Below, in pieces: positions 16,479 to 24,907 of a stretch of 64,000 nucleotides of DNA. Within the stretch, counting starts at the first letter, position 1. Every line of letters starts with the position of its first letter. The translations under genes were made by a program, and so were the position numbers. The DNA comes from Glycomyces sp. L485 (GTDB lineage: Bacteria > Actinomycetota > Actinomycetes > Mycobacteriales > Micromonosporaceae): contig NZ_JAKZEW010000012.1 of NCBI RefSeq assembly GCF_022548875.1, forward strand, positions 35,035 through 99,034, written 5' to 3'. The notes below the pieces were generated by a model. That model saw nothing but the letters and a program-made list of their open reading frames with translations. It was not told the DNA's origin and searched no databases.

Positions 16479-17831
16479 ATGGATTTCGACCTGATCGTCA
16501 TCGGCGGCGGCGCGGCCGGACTGGGCGCCGCAAGAACCGCCAGGCGTCGCGGCGCGAGCGTGCTCATGATCTCCGAAGGTCCTCTCGGCGGCGATTGCAC
16601 CTGGACGGGGTGCGTGCCTTCCAAGACGCTCATCGAGGCCGCCCACGCCGGACTCCCGTTCGCGGAAGCGATGCGCCGCGTCCAGTCCGCCATCGAGACC
16701 ATCGCGGCCACCGAAGACGCCGACTCCTTGGCCGCCGAGGGCATCGAGACCAGGCAGGGCCGGGCCGCCTTCACCCGGCTCGGCCGCGTCGCCGTCGACG
16801 GTGAGGAGGTGAGCGCGAAAGGCGTCGTCATCGCCACCGGCGCGTCCCCTGCAGTTCCGCCGATCCCCGGCCTGAGCGAGGCGGGCGTCCACACCAACGA
16901 GACCGTCTTCGACCTCCCCGCCAAGCCCGAGTCGATGGTGGTCCTCGGCGGCGGCGCCATCGGCTGCGAACTCGCCCAGGCCTTCGCCCGACTCGACGTC
17001 CAGGTGACCGTAGTCGAGGCCGCGCCCCGCCTGCTGCCGCGCGAAGAACCCGAGGCGTCGGCCGTGATCGAGGAGGTCTTCGAACGCGAGGGCATCGACG
17101 TGCGAACCGGCGTCACCGCCGACAAGGTCGAGCCCGGCATCGCCGTATCCCGCCTCCACCTGTCCGATGGGAGCACCGTCGACGCCGAATGCATCCTCGC
17201 GTCGCTCGGGCGTCGGCCCGTCACCGACGGGCTCGACCTGGAGGAGCCGGGAGTGGCCGTCGACGAACGCGGAGACATCGTCGTCGACGACCGTCTCGCG
17301 ACCACCGCCAAGGGCGTGTGGGCCGCGGGCGACGTCACCGGGATGATGCCGTTCACCCACGCCGCCTTCGAACAGGGCCGCATCGCCGCCGACAACGCAC
17401 TCGGCAGTCGAAAGCGCTACCGACCCGAGGCGACCCCCTGGGTCACGTTCACCGACCCCGAGGTCGCCCGCGTCGGCATCACCGAGGCCGACGCCGTCGA
17501 ACGCGACGGCCGCGTCGCCTACCTGCCGATGTCCGAGATGGACCGGGCCATCGCGGCCGGGGCGACCGACGGTTTCGTGAAGCTCATAGCCGGGCCTCGT
17601 CTCGGCCTCGGCCACCGCGGCGGCGGCAAGGTCCTGGGCGCCACCATCGTCGCCTCCCGCGCCGGCGAGATGATCCAAATGCCCGCGCTCGCGATGGCCA
17701 CCGGCATGTTCACAGGCCGGCTCGCCCAGGCCACCGCCGCGTATCCCACGTGGACGTATGGAGTGCAGATGGCCGCCGCGCAGTTCTTCATGGAGATCGG
17801 CGGCAGAACCGCCCGCGAGGCCCGTACCTAG
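16479..17831 (+). CDS. FAD-dependent disulfide oxidoreductase, lacks the classical C-terminal His-Glu
   Basis: 450 residues of the lipoamide-dehydrogenase/mercuric-reductase superfamily. The N-terminal FAD motif is LIVIGGGAAGLGAAR. The redox-active pair is G-G-D-C-T-W-T-G-C-V-P-S-K (Cys40, Cys45). The NAD(P) motif is VVLGGGAIGCELAQAFARL, and the second FAD motif is GVWAAGDVTG. In the C-terminal dimerisation domain the usual H-x-x-x-x-E acid-base pair is replaced (Q-A-T-A-AYPTWTYGVQ). Ordinary dithiol substrates may therefore not be used. It starts seven bases after the methyltransferase stop, forming an operon with the radical SAM enzyme, and may provide its electrons. Confidence 0.88.
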   Translation: MDFDLIVIGGGAAGLGAARTARRRGASVLMISEGPLGGDCTWTGCVPSKTLIEAAHAGLPFAEAMRRVQSAIETIAATEDADSLAAEGIETRQGRAAFTRLGRVAVDGEEVSAKGVVIATGASPAVPPIPGLSEAGVHTNETVFDLPAKPESMVVLGGGAIGCELAQAFARLDVQVTVVEAAPRLLPREEPEASAVIEEVFEREGIDVRTGVTADKVEPGIAVSRLHLSDGSTVDAECILASLGRRPVTDGLDLEEPGVAVDERGDIVVDDRLATTAKGVWAAGDVTGMMPFTHAAFEQGRIAADNALGSRKRYRPEATPWVTFTDPEVARVGITEADAVERDGRVAYLPMSEMDRAIAAGATDGFVKLIAGPRLGLGHRGGGKVLGATIVASRAGEMIQMPALAMATGMFTGRLAQATAAYPTWTYGVQMAAAQFFMEIGGRTAREART

Positions 17832-17832
17832 T

Positions 17833-19338
17833 TCATTCGCTGGGCGTCACGTAGGTTTCGCTCTCCGCGAAGTCCTCGGAGTAGGGGAGTGGGATCACCG
17901 GAACGTACTTGCCGCCGGGGTTGCCGTTCCGGTTGCGGTTGAAGCTGAGCGTCCCTGTCGCGCCGCGCACGACGTTCTCGGTGTTCAGCAGCAGCAGGTT
18001 CTCGGTGACTTCGTCCGCCGACGGCACGCCGTCGTTCTGCGGCAGGGTGATCCGGACGGCCCTGACCGCGATCGCGAGCGAGTCGTGGTAGGTGACGGCG
18101 TAGCCGTTGTCGAGCGCGGCCGCGTCGAGGTTCACCAGGTCCCTGTAGTGCTCGTGGAAGTCCGCGAATCCCTCCGGCGCCGCCTTCTCGCCGCGGGCCC
18201 AGCCCGGGTCGTAGCCGGTGGCGTGCAGGAGCGTGATGTTGCCGGTGTCCAGCAGTTCCATGACCTCCTCGCCGCGGGGGTAGAGCCCGATCTCCACGAA
18301 CAGGACCGTCAGGTGGCTGTCGCGGCAGACCCGTTCGCTCAGCGCCTCGATGAAGACCTCGGCGTCGGGGGCGCGGCCCGCGAAGAAGACCATGTCCGGC
18401 TCGGCCGAGCAGATGTTCTGGGTGATCGGGTAGAAGACGTCCGAGCCCCCCTGCTCCACCGAGCGTCCGTGGAACGGCTGGTCGGAGAACTGGATGTAGC
18501 CCCCGAGCTGTGCCTCGTACGCGTCCCGCAGCGAGGTGACGAAGGTGTCCTGCCCGACGTCGTCGTACACCAGGATTCCCGATTCGAGGTCGCCCTCCGG
18601 CCGGCCGTCGAGGTAGTGGCGCATGGCGGTGACGAAGTCGGAGTTGCTCGGGGCGGTCCGCAGCAGGTTCCCGATGTGCGCGTTGTCGAGGTCGTCGGCG
18701 GTGGTCGCCCCGGTGATCACCGGGATGCCGTGGTCGGAGAGCCGCGCGGCCGCGTCCCGCGTGCTCACGGTGCCGATGGCCGGGCCCATGACCGCGACCA
18801 GCGGGACGTCGTCGTCGGTCATCTCCTCCAATTGGGCGACGGCGAACTCCCAGCCCTGCTGCCTGCTGCCCTCGTTGGCGAGGTGGAGCTGGACCAGCGG
18901 CTGCGGATCGCCCAGTTCCCTGGTCCGGTTGGCCCGGTGGAGCGCCACGTAGGCGCCTTCGAGGGAACTGCGGACCGTGTCGACGTTGACAGCGCTGGTC
19001 TCGGTCGTCGTCAGCGGCATCAGCAGCCCGATCTTCACCATGGGAGTGCCCTGCGCCTCGGCTTCGGCCGCGGCCCAGTCGTTCTCCGACTTGATGTCCG
19101 CCTGGATCTCGGCCAGCCGCGAATCGAAGACGTAGGAGCCGTCGGTGACGCCGACGCACTCGCCGTCCTGGAACCGGACCCTGTCGAAGGGGCCGCCGCA
19201 CCGGATCTGGGGGACGGCGACCACCACGAAGTAGACCAGCAGCAGCGAGAACAGGGCGATTCCGGTTCCGATCAGAATCCGCACCCGTTTCCTCTGCCGC
19301 CTCCGGCCCGTGGATTCATCGTCCCGGTACTCGGACAT
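17833..19338 (-). CDS. Membrane-anchored periplasmic-binding-fold (ABC substrate-binding-like) protein
   Basis: 501 residues. A basic cytoplasmic N-terminus (R-R-R-Q-R-K-R) and one membrane helix (about 22-43) precede a type I periplasmic-binding domain. MVKIGLLMPLTT marks its first strand, and V-A-VMGPAIGTVSTRDAAARLSDH resembles the Leu/Ile/Val-binding (Peripla_BP_6) second strand. There is no lipobox, so the protein is tethered by its helix. No transporter permease is nearby. The partner, 34 bases upstream in the operon, is a P-loop NTPase with hydrophobic segments. A ligand-sensing receptor role is inferred from that pairing. It ends immediately after the convergent oxidoreductase stop. 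Confidence 0.82.
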   Translation of the reverse strand: MSEYRDDESTGRRRQRKRVRILIGTGIALFSLLLVYFVVVAVPQIRCGGPFDRVRFQDGECVGVTDGSYVFDSRLAEIQADIKSENDWAAAEAEAQGTPMVKIGLLMPLTTTETSAVNVDTVRSSLEGAYVALHRANRTRELGDPQPLVQLHLANEGSRQQGWEFAVAQLEEMTDDDVPLVAVMGPAIGTVSTRDAAARLSDHGIPVITGATTADDLDNAHIGNLLRTAPSNSDFVTAMRHYLDGRPEGDLESGILVYDDVGQDTFVTSLRDAYEAQLGGYIQFSDQPFHGRSVEQGGSDVFYPITQNICSAEPDMVFFAGRAPDAEVFIEALSERVCRDSHLTVLFVEIGLYPRGEEVMELLDTGNITLLHATGYDPGWARGEKAAPEGFADFHEHYRDLVNLDAAALDNGYAVTYHDSLAIAVRAVRITLPQNDGVPSADEVTENLLLLNTENVVRGATGTLSFNRNRNGNPGGKYVPVIPLPYSEDFAESETYVTPSE

Positions 19339-19372
19339 GTTCTCTCCTCACAACGTCGGTGCCTTGCGGGCG

Positions 19373-21271
19373 CTAGCGCCAGTCCTGCGCCAGTCTGTCG
19401 TGCCGTTCCGATTCCTCGAACAGCTCCGCCGCCCGATGCGAACTCGGCGCTATCTGCTGGTAGTCCAGGGCTATCTGCCGGTGCAGCGCTCGCCGCTCCA
19501 AGCCCGTGGTCGGCGAGTTCGCGAGCCACAGGCCCGCCACCAGGCGGGCGACCGGGGCGAGCTCGGGCATGAGCGGATCCTCGATGGACCTCGCCAGGTC
19601 GATCTGCAGTTCATAGGGCGAGGCGGCATCGTCGACCAGGTTCGGTCGCGGCGCCCGGGTAACGGCCTCCAGCACGTCCTTCCAAGGTGTTTCGGAGCCG
19701 TGGTCGGCGAGCCGCTCGGTGAGCCGTTCGGCGACTGTCGGCAAGTCGCCGAGGGCGAGCGCGTGGTACAGCTCGCCGGCGAGGTCGTCCTCCTCGCGGT
19801 TCCAGTCGCGAAGTTCGCCGTGCACGCGCTTCCAGTCCGGTTCGTCGGCCTCGCGCGCGGCGAATCGCCGCAGCAGTAGCCAGCGCAGCAGGTCGTGCGC
19901 CGCGGTCTTCCGTTCCTCCGACCACAGGCCCGACTGCAGGAGCAGTGCGGGCCCGACCAAGGAGGTGTCGGCGTAGCTATGGACGAGCCAGTCCGCCTCG
20001 GCCTGGCGGCGGGCGGCCGAGCACGTGATGAAGGCGTCCAGCACCTCGCGGGAGAACCGGGACGACTCCGGTTGGCTGAGCAGGATCTCGACCAGCTCGG
20101 CGCGCATCCGGTCCTCGACCGTCCGGTCCGCTTCGCCGTCGGCGGCGGGCGCGGTCAGGAGCGTGTCGATGCCGGTGGCCGTCTCCGGTCGCCTGCAGGC
20201 GGTGTCGACCAGGGCGGCGGCCGCGGCAGGGTACCCGGTGGTGAGGTGGATCAGTTTGGGGAGCCGCTTCTGGTCCACGGACTCGGGGAGGTTGGTGGAC
20301 AGCCAGACCACGTCGGCTTCGGTGAAGGCGGGGACCTCGTAGAGTTCGGCCGGCTGGGGGATCTCCTCGGCGCTGCTCGCGACGACGGTGACGGCCTCGG
20401 CGGGGAGGCCGGCGATCTCGTACTGCCCGCGGAGTTCGGCCACGTGTTCCAGAAAGGCCTGTCCGGCCTCGCTGTCGGCGTTGTCGAGAAGGAGGACGCA
20501 GCTGAGCCAGCCCGGGTTGGACAGACGGCCGTGGCCGTAAGCGTCGCGGAGGTCGGCCAAGAACGCGTCGATCAAGAACTGGTCCCGGTTCCGGTGCAGG
20601 TCCGGGTCGTGCGCCCACCGGTTCAGCTCGGCGAGTCCGTCGACGGGGTCGTCGGGAAGGTTCCGGTCGCGGTGGCCGAACCATTTCTGGAAGCGGCTGC
20701 GCGCCAGCGGACGGCTCAGGAAGTAGGAGATCGCGGTTGTCGCGATCCATTCGAACGGCGCCCGCAGCAACGCGATCGGCGCCAGAGCCACCATCGTGAA
20801 CAGGTCGCCGAGGACGCCTCCGCCGACTTCGGCGACGGCCCTCCGGCGCGACCGGGACTCCTGGCGTCGCAGGCTCCTGAGGGCACGATAGGCGCGCCCC
20901 TGGTCGTCGAAGTCGATGCGTCGCCGGGTCACCGCCAGCGCGAGTTCGAGCCGCCGGAACGGGATCCGTCCGTAGCCGGGGTAGCGGCGGCCGAGCTGGA
21001 ACTTGATCTCGCCCAGCAGGTCCCGTATCGGGTCGTCGGTGTACTTCGCGCAGTCGACGAGCGCCCGCGGGGGCTCCTGGTTGTGGCCGAACCGCTCGTC
21101 CAGCTGGCGGAGGGTGGTGGTCTTGCCGAATCCGGACGGTCCTATGAAGTTGAGGATCGGCGCTCGTTCGGCGTTCGAATCGGGGGCTTTGAGATATCTC
21201 CTCACCTGGTCGCTCGCGGCCCTGCGGGGCACGGGGCGTGGTCCTTTTGGCGATATTGCGGTTCGAGGCAT
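19373..21271 (-). CDS. Membrane-associated P-loop NTPase (STAND/AAA-like)
   Basis: The ATG at 21271, with AGGAA eight bases upstream, is preferred over the open frame to 21418; about 632 residues. Walker A is FIGPSGFGKTTTL near residue 47. A hydrophobic pair (VLGDLFTMVALAPIALLR and EWIATTAISYFL) follows at about 160-200, and Walker B is WLSCVLLLDNADSEAG. An Arg/winged-helix-like region and a helical C-terminus full of Leu/Ala/Glu repeats are compatible with STAND-type signalling NTPases. It is translated just before the periplasmic-binding-fold protein. An extracellular ligand signal passing to an NTPase at the membrane is a plausible but unproven model. Confidence 0.8.
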   Translation of the reverse strand: MPRTAISPKGPRPVPRRAASDQVRRYLKAPDSNAERAPILNFIGPSGFGKTTTLRQLDERFGHNQEPPRALVDCAKYTDDPIRDLLGEIKFQLGRRYPGYGRIPFRRLELALAVTRRRIDFDDQGRAYRALRSLRRQESRSRRRAVAEVGGGVLGDLFTMVALAPIALLRAPFEWIATTAISYFLSRPLARSRFQKWFGHRDRNLPDDPVDGLAELNRWAHDPDLHRNRDQFLIDAFLADLRDAYGHGRLSNPGWLSCVLLLDNADSEAGQAFLEHVAELRGQYEIAGLPAEAVTVVASSAEEIPQPAELYEVPAFTEADVVWLSTNLPESVDQKRLPKLIHLTTGYPAAAAALVDTACRRPETATGIDTLLTAPAADGEADRTVEDRMRAELVEILLSQPESSRFSREVLDAFITCSAARRQAEADWLVHSYADTSLVGPALLLQSGLWSEERKTAAHDLLRWLLLRRFAAREADEPDWKRVHGELRDWNREEDDLAGELYHALALGDLPTVAERLTERLADHGSETPWKDVLEAVTRAPRPNLVDDAASPYELQIDLARSIEDPLMPELAPVARLVAGLWLANSPTTGLERRALHRQIALDYQQIAPSSHRAAELFEESERHDRLAQDWR

Positions 21272-21461
21272 GGCAAGGTTCCTGTTGTCGCCGCCGTCGG
21301 GTCGGGCATGACGTCCACATAGTCGAGTCTGAGGCGCGTTCGCGGGCCTGCATAAATGGGGCAACGGCTCGATCTTGTTGGGGGATAACGATGCTTTGTG
21401 CACCTGATCATAACCCAATGCTGCGACACCGGGGGGTCGGTGGCGATGAGGATTCGTCGAA

Positions 21462-21498
21462 CGGGCGATGCCGGTGCGGGATCGACCCGCATCGCCCG
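21462..21498. terminator. Hairpin downstream of the SOD-like gene
   Basis: Perfect 10-bp arms CGGGCGATGC (21462-21471) and GCATCGCCCG (21489-21498), with an inner GGG/CCC pairing. It lies 6 bases beyond the stop of the minus-strand SOD-like gene and in the region upstream of the NTPase gene, so it likely insulates the two. Confidence 0.65.
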
Positions 21499-21503
21499 TG
21501 TCG

Positions 21504-22031
21504 TCAGTCGAAGTCTCCGCAGAGGACGCGGTCGGAGGCCATGTGGTCGTGGCCTTCGCTTTCGAGTTCGACGACGTGGACGACGATCGCCTTCACCCGG
21601 TCGTCGGCGACCAGATCGCTGGCGACCGTGACGGAACCGCTGCCGTCGGCGTCGGTGGTGAAGTGCAGGTGGATCTCGTTGGACTCCGACATCTCGCCCT
21701 CGGGGTCGGCCATCCAGTGGCCGCCTCCGGGCGGGTCGGTCTTGCAGGTCCCGTCGTGCAGGTGCGAAGTGTAGTCGGTCTCGGGCATCAGCCCGCTCAC
21801 GGCGAGCTCGACGCCGGTCCCGTCGTCGACGGTGACGACGGCTTCGCCGGACGCGCCGGCGTTCATCTCGGCGTCGAGGGATTTGAGGACGGCTTCGCGG
21901 GTCTGGTCCTGCGCGGTGTCGCCTGCGGCATCGGCGGAGTCGACGGACGAGCACCCGGCCGCGACGAGCGCGGTCAGGCTCACGCCGGCGAGGGCGACGC
22001 GGGTGGACATTCTGGGCAACGCCAAAGACAT
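21504..22031 (-). CDS. Cu/Zn superoxide dismutase-like lipoprotein
   Basis: The ATG at 22031 has AAGGAG five bases upstream; about 175 residues. The signal peptide ends in a lipobox V-A-A-G-C. The mature domain has a SodC-like beta barrel pattern: Y-T-S-H-L-H-D-G-T-C-K, then P-P-G-G-G-H-W, N-E-I-H-L-H-F and a late V-V-H-V-V-E. The His residues match several of the copper and zinc ligands, but spacing is divergent from true SodC, so dismutase activity is uncertain. It acts outside the membrane, anchored by lipid. The gene for a four-helix membrane protein lies 57 bases upstream on the same strand. Confidence 0.75.
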   Translation of the reverse strand: MSLALPRMSTRVALAGVSLTALVAAGCSSVDSADAAGDTAQDQTREAVLKSLDAEMNAGASGEAVVTVDDGTGVELAVSGLMPETDYTSHLHDGTCKTDPPGGGHWMADPEGEMSESNEIHLHFTTDADGSGSVTVASDLVADDRVKAIVVHVVELESEGHDHMASDRVLCGDFD

Positions 22032-22088
22032 TGGCACTCCTTGCGGTTCGAAAAACGAGCGTGGCTGAACGGCCCGGCGTCGGCCGGG

Positions 22089-22637
22089 TCAGGGGGCGGT
22101 TGCAGCGTGCTCGGGCGGGCCGCGGAGCGGACGGGTCCAGGCCAGGGCCGCGGAGCGGAGATCGGGGATTTCGCGCCAAGGCCGGCGGGCGGCGTGCCGG
22201 GGGGCCGGCAGCGGGCCGCCGAGGACCGTGAGTCGCAACAGGGTCGCGGATGCGGCGTACACCAGGTCGCAGAATGCCGCCAGTGCCGCTTCGCCGCGGT
22301 GCAGCCACACTGCAGAGGTCGCGACGGCCGGGATCATGCCGGGTGTGGGGGCCGCGTGTCCTGGATGGAATGTGAGCGGAGCGAGGGAGTGGAGGTTGTA
22401 CAGGCAGTGCAGCAGGACCTGTGCGACAGCACAGGCGGCGAGGATGAACGCGAGGCCGCGCTGCCGCGCGGCGATGAGGAACGCCGGTCCGGAGAGCGCG
22501 CCGGTCGCCGCCGACAGTTCGAGTCCGCTGTGCACATGACCGCCGGCAGCCAAGTGGAGCAGTGCCGAGACCGCCACGCACACGCCGCTGAAGACGCCGG
22601 CGCGCAGGAGGCGGAACGGCACCAGGCCCACATACAC
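22089..22637 (-). CDS. Membrane protein of unknown function
   Basis: 182 residues with about four to five hydrophobic segments, and His residues near membrane ends (H-L-A-A-G-G-H-V-H, L-L-H-C-L-Y-N-L-H, F-H-P-G-H). The C-terminus is basic and Pro-rich, probably cytoplasmic. I do not recognise the family. The His-rich outer loops and position before the SOD-like lipoprotein might point to metal handling, which is speculation. The start is not certain: ATG 22637 or a GTG six bases later. Confidence 0.6.
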   Translation of the reverse strand: MYVGLVPFRLLRAGVFSGVCVAVSALLHLAAGGHVHSGLELSAATGALSGPAFLIAARQRGLAFILAACAVAQVLLHCLYNLHSLAPLTFHPGHAAPTPGMIPAVATSAVWLHRGEAALAAFCDLVYAASATLLRLTVLGGPLPAPRHAARRPWREIPDLRSAALAWTRPLRGPPEHAATAP

Positions 22638-22689
22638 CCGGAAATACTCTCATGTCGGACGAAACGGGTGTCAACGGACCCGGCGCGCC

Positions 22690-24177
22690 CTAGGCGCTAC
22701 AGGTCACCTGCGGTGAGACGCTGTCGCCGGTGGCGACGAATCCGAATACCTCGACGCTCTGTCCGGCGGCGATGCCGCCGTTCCAGCCCACGTCCGAGGC
22801 GGTCACCGAGGAACCGGAGACGCTCAGCTCTGCGTTCCAATGGCTTTGGATGGTCTGCCCGCTCGGCCAGGTCCAATCGAGCGTCCATCCGTTCAGGTCG
22901 CCGTCGGCGGCGGTGACGGTGACATTGCCCTGCCAGCCCGAGCCCCAGTCGTTGACGATGTCGATGCTCGCGCTGCACTCGTTCTCGGCCGGGTCGGTCG
23001 GACCTGTCGTCGGGTCCGTCGGATCGTCGGCGGAGTCGATGCGCGAGACGGCTCCCCGCCTGGCGTCCAGGACATAGATTTCGAGGTCGGGGCCTTGGAC
23101 GAATGAGACGGTGGCGCCGCCGAGGACGTCGACGAGGGTGGTCTCCACTGCCTGGCCGTCCTGGATCTCCAGAGCCCGGATGTCGGCTTCGCAGTAGTCG
23201 CTGAACAGGTAGGCGCCTTGCAGCGCGGGGATGGCCTGTCCTCGGTAGACGAACCCGCCGGTGACCGAGCAGCGGGCTCCGTCGTTGTCGTATTCGAAGA
23301 CCGGTGGAGCGTGGTCGGCGGGTTCGTCGCCGGAGACCGGCAGGGTGCCCTCCATGCGGGCCCAGCCGTAGTTCTGCCCGCCTACACCGGCCGGCGCCCG
23401 GTCGATCTCCTCGCGGGTGTTCTGGCCGACATCGCCTATCCACAGCTCGCCGGTGGCCGCGTCGAAGGAGAACTTCCAGGGGTTGCGCAGCCCGTAGGCC
23501 CAGATCTCGTCCAGGGCGTCCGGGTCGCCGACGAACGGGTTGTCCGGCGGGACGGCGTACGGCTCACCGCCGGCAGGGTCGATGCGCAGGATCTTGCCGA
23601 GGAAGGTGTTCAGGTTCTGGGCGTTGTCCTGCGGGTCGAAGCTGCTGCCGCCGTCGCCGAGCCCTATGTACAGCATCCCGTCGGGGCCGAAGACGATGTT
23701 GCCGCCGTTGTGGTTCGAGAACGGCTGGTCTTGGGTCAGCACGGTGCGGCGGGTGTCGAGCTGCAGCTGTCCGTCGGCGACCGCGAACTCGTCGATGCCG
23801 GTGTCGCCGCCCAGGTCGGTGAACGAGACGTAGAAGTGCTCGAAGCCGGGGTCGAACGCGATGCCGAGCAGTCCGCCCTCGCCTCCGGTGGACACCTCGG
23901 CACTGAGATCCAGCACCGGTGCGCCCAGGCCCTGCTCGTCCAGCACTCTCACCAGTCCCGCCCGCTCGGCGATCCAGATCGTGTCGCCGGGCCCGGCGAC
24001 GCCGGCGGTCGGCGAGTCCGAGGCGGCGACCTGGGTCAAGGTCAACTCGACTGCCTGCAGCGGTAGCGGGTCGTGTCCGTCTGCGAGGGCCGAGGGCGCC
24101 CACGCGGCGGCCGTCGCGGTCAAGCCGAGTGCTCCGACGACGGCCAGGAGCCTCTTGCGTTCCAGAGTACGGTTCAT
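22690..24177 (-). CDS. Secreted PQQ-type soluble sugar dehydrogenase with C-terminal CBM2
   Basis: 495 residues. A Sec signal ends at A-L-A-D. The catalytic part (35-370) is the GSDH/YliI six-bladed propeller: SNHNGGNIVFGPDGMLYIGLGDG, Q-N-L-N-T-F-L-G-K-I-L-R-I-D-P, and EIWAYGLRNPWKFSFD. After a T-D-P-T-T-G-P-T linker comes a family-2 carbohydrate-binding module (C-S-A-S-I-D-I-V-N-D-WGSGWQGNVTVTA, ending V-T-C-S-A) for cellulose or xylan. Oxidation of sugars at plant-fibre surfaces, possibly feeding electrons to oxidative enzymes, is likely. The frame extends to 24546, but the promoter at 24184-24213 lies inside that extension, so 24177 is the start. Confidence 0.88.
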   Translation of the reverse strand: MNRTLERKRLLAVVGALGLTATAAAWAPSALADGHDPLPLQAVELTLTQVAASDSPTAGVAGPGDTIWIAERAGLVRVLDEQGLGAPVLDLSAEVSTGGEGGLLGIAFDPGFEHFYVSFTDLGGDTGIDEFAVADGQLQLDTRRTVLTQDQPFSNHNGGNIVFGPDGMLYIGLGDGGSSFDPQDNAQNLNTFLGKILRIDPAGGEPYAVPPDNPFVGDPDALDEIWAYGLRNPWKFSFDAATGELWIGDVGQNTREEIDRAPAGVGGQNYGWARMEGTLPVSGDEPADHAPPVFEYDNDGARCSVTGGFVYRGQAIPALQGAYLFSDYCEADIRALEIQDGQAVETTLVDVLGGATVSFVQGPDLEIYVLDARRGAVSRIDSADDPTDPTTGPTDPAENECSASIDIVNDWGSGWQGNVTVTAADGDLNGWTLDWTWPSGQTIQSHWNAELSVSGSSVTASDVGWNGGIAAGQSVEVFGFVATGDSVSPQVTCSA

Positions 24178-24183
24178 CCACTC

Positions 24184-24213
24184 ACGATAGATATCGATGA
24201 TATTCGATGTCAA
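24184..24213 (-). promoter_or_regulatory. Leaderless promoter with in-spacer palindrome before the sugar dehydrogenase
   Basis: On the minus strand -35 TTGACA (24213-24208), an 18-bp spacer and -10 TATCGT (24189-24184). Six bases later comes the ATG at 24177, so the message would be leaderless. The spacer contains ATATCGATGATAT (24191-24203), with perfect 5-bp arms, a good place for a repressor. Confidence 0.65.
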
Positions 24214-24265
24214 GGTTCGGAATGCCAGGTGGGAACGAGTCGCAGGAGCCCCGATCGTCCTCCGT

Positions 24266-24907
24266 TCAGGACGACGGGCTGAGGACGACCCAGGTGAACG
24301 GCTGCACGAGACCGGCCGGGGTGAGGTGCTCTTCGGAGCGGGTGTCGACGAGGTCGAAGTGCGGGGCGAAGATCTGGGCCAGCTCCGTCGCGCCGTAGCG
24401 CACCACCGGAAGTCCGGAGCAGTGCGTCGGACCGTGGGCGTCGAAGGTGGCCACGACGACCCGGCCGCCCGGAGCGATACCGGAACGGAGCACTTGCAGG
24501 TAGGCCTCGCGCTCGTCCTCCTCGATGAGGAAGTGGAACACGGCACGGTCGTGCCAGAGGTCGAACCGCCGCTCGGGCGCCCAGTCGAAGACGTCCCTGT
24601 GCAGCCAGTGCACTCGTTCGGAGGCCGGGCCGAGGCGGGCTTCGGCGTCCTCCAAGGCGACCTTTGACACGTCGAGGACCGTGACGTCGGTGAAGTCCCG
24701 CGCGAGCAGGTGGTCGACGACGACCGAGGCGCCGCCCCCGAGGTCGATGATCGACGCGCTGGTGCGGACGCGCAATGCGTCCAGCAGATCGAGAGTGACG
24801 GTCGGTACCGACTGGTACCAGCTGACCCCGTCCTCGCCCTTGGTGTCGTAGACGGAGTTCCAGTGGGCGGCGCGGTCGCCGGGTGTCGTGGGCCGGTTCA
24901 TGCGCAT
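24266..24907 (-). CDS. Class I methyltransferase of the TusA/radical SAM operon
   Basis: 213 residues from ATG 24907, with AGGAAGG seven bases upstream; the frame is open to 25045. The sequence D-R-A-A-H-WNSVYDTKGEDGVSWYQ opens a widespread methyltransferase family. Motif I is IIDLGGGASVVVDHLL, then VTVLDVSKVALEDA, and RFDLWHDRAVFHFL as post-motif. APGGRVVVATFDAHGPTHCSGL is motif III and carries a Cys in the acceptor-side loop. Its start overlaps the radical SAM stop by ten bases, so it is the last gene of the permease-TusA-radical SAM operon. It probably methylates a sulfur or metalloid compound, by context. Confidence 0.85.
   Translation of the reverse strand: MRMNRPTTPGDRAAHWNSVYDTKGEDGVSWYQSVPTVTLDLLDALRVRTSASIIDLGGGASVVVDHLLARDFTDVTVLDVSKVALEDAEARLGPASERVHWLHRDVFDWAPERRFDLWHDRAVFHFLIEEDEREAYLQVLRSGIAPGGRVVVATFDAHGPTHCSGLPVVRYGATELAQIFAPHFDLVDTRSEEHLTPAGLVQPFTWVVLSPSS

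Noticed and set aside
15470..17395. 641-codon minus-strand frame
   Set aside because: Antisense shadow across the methyltransferase and oxidoreductase genes, which have clear motifs on the plus strand.
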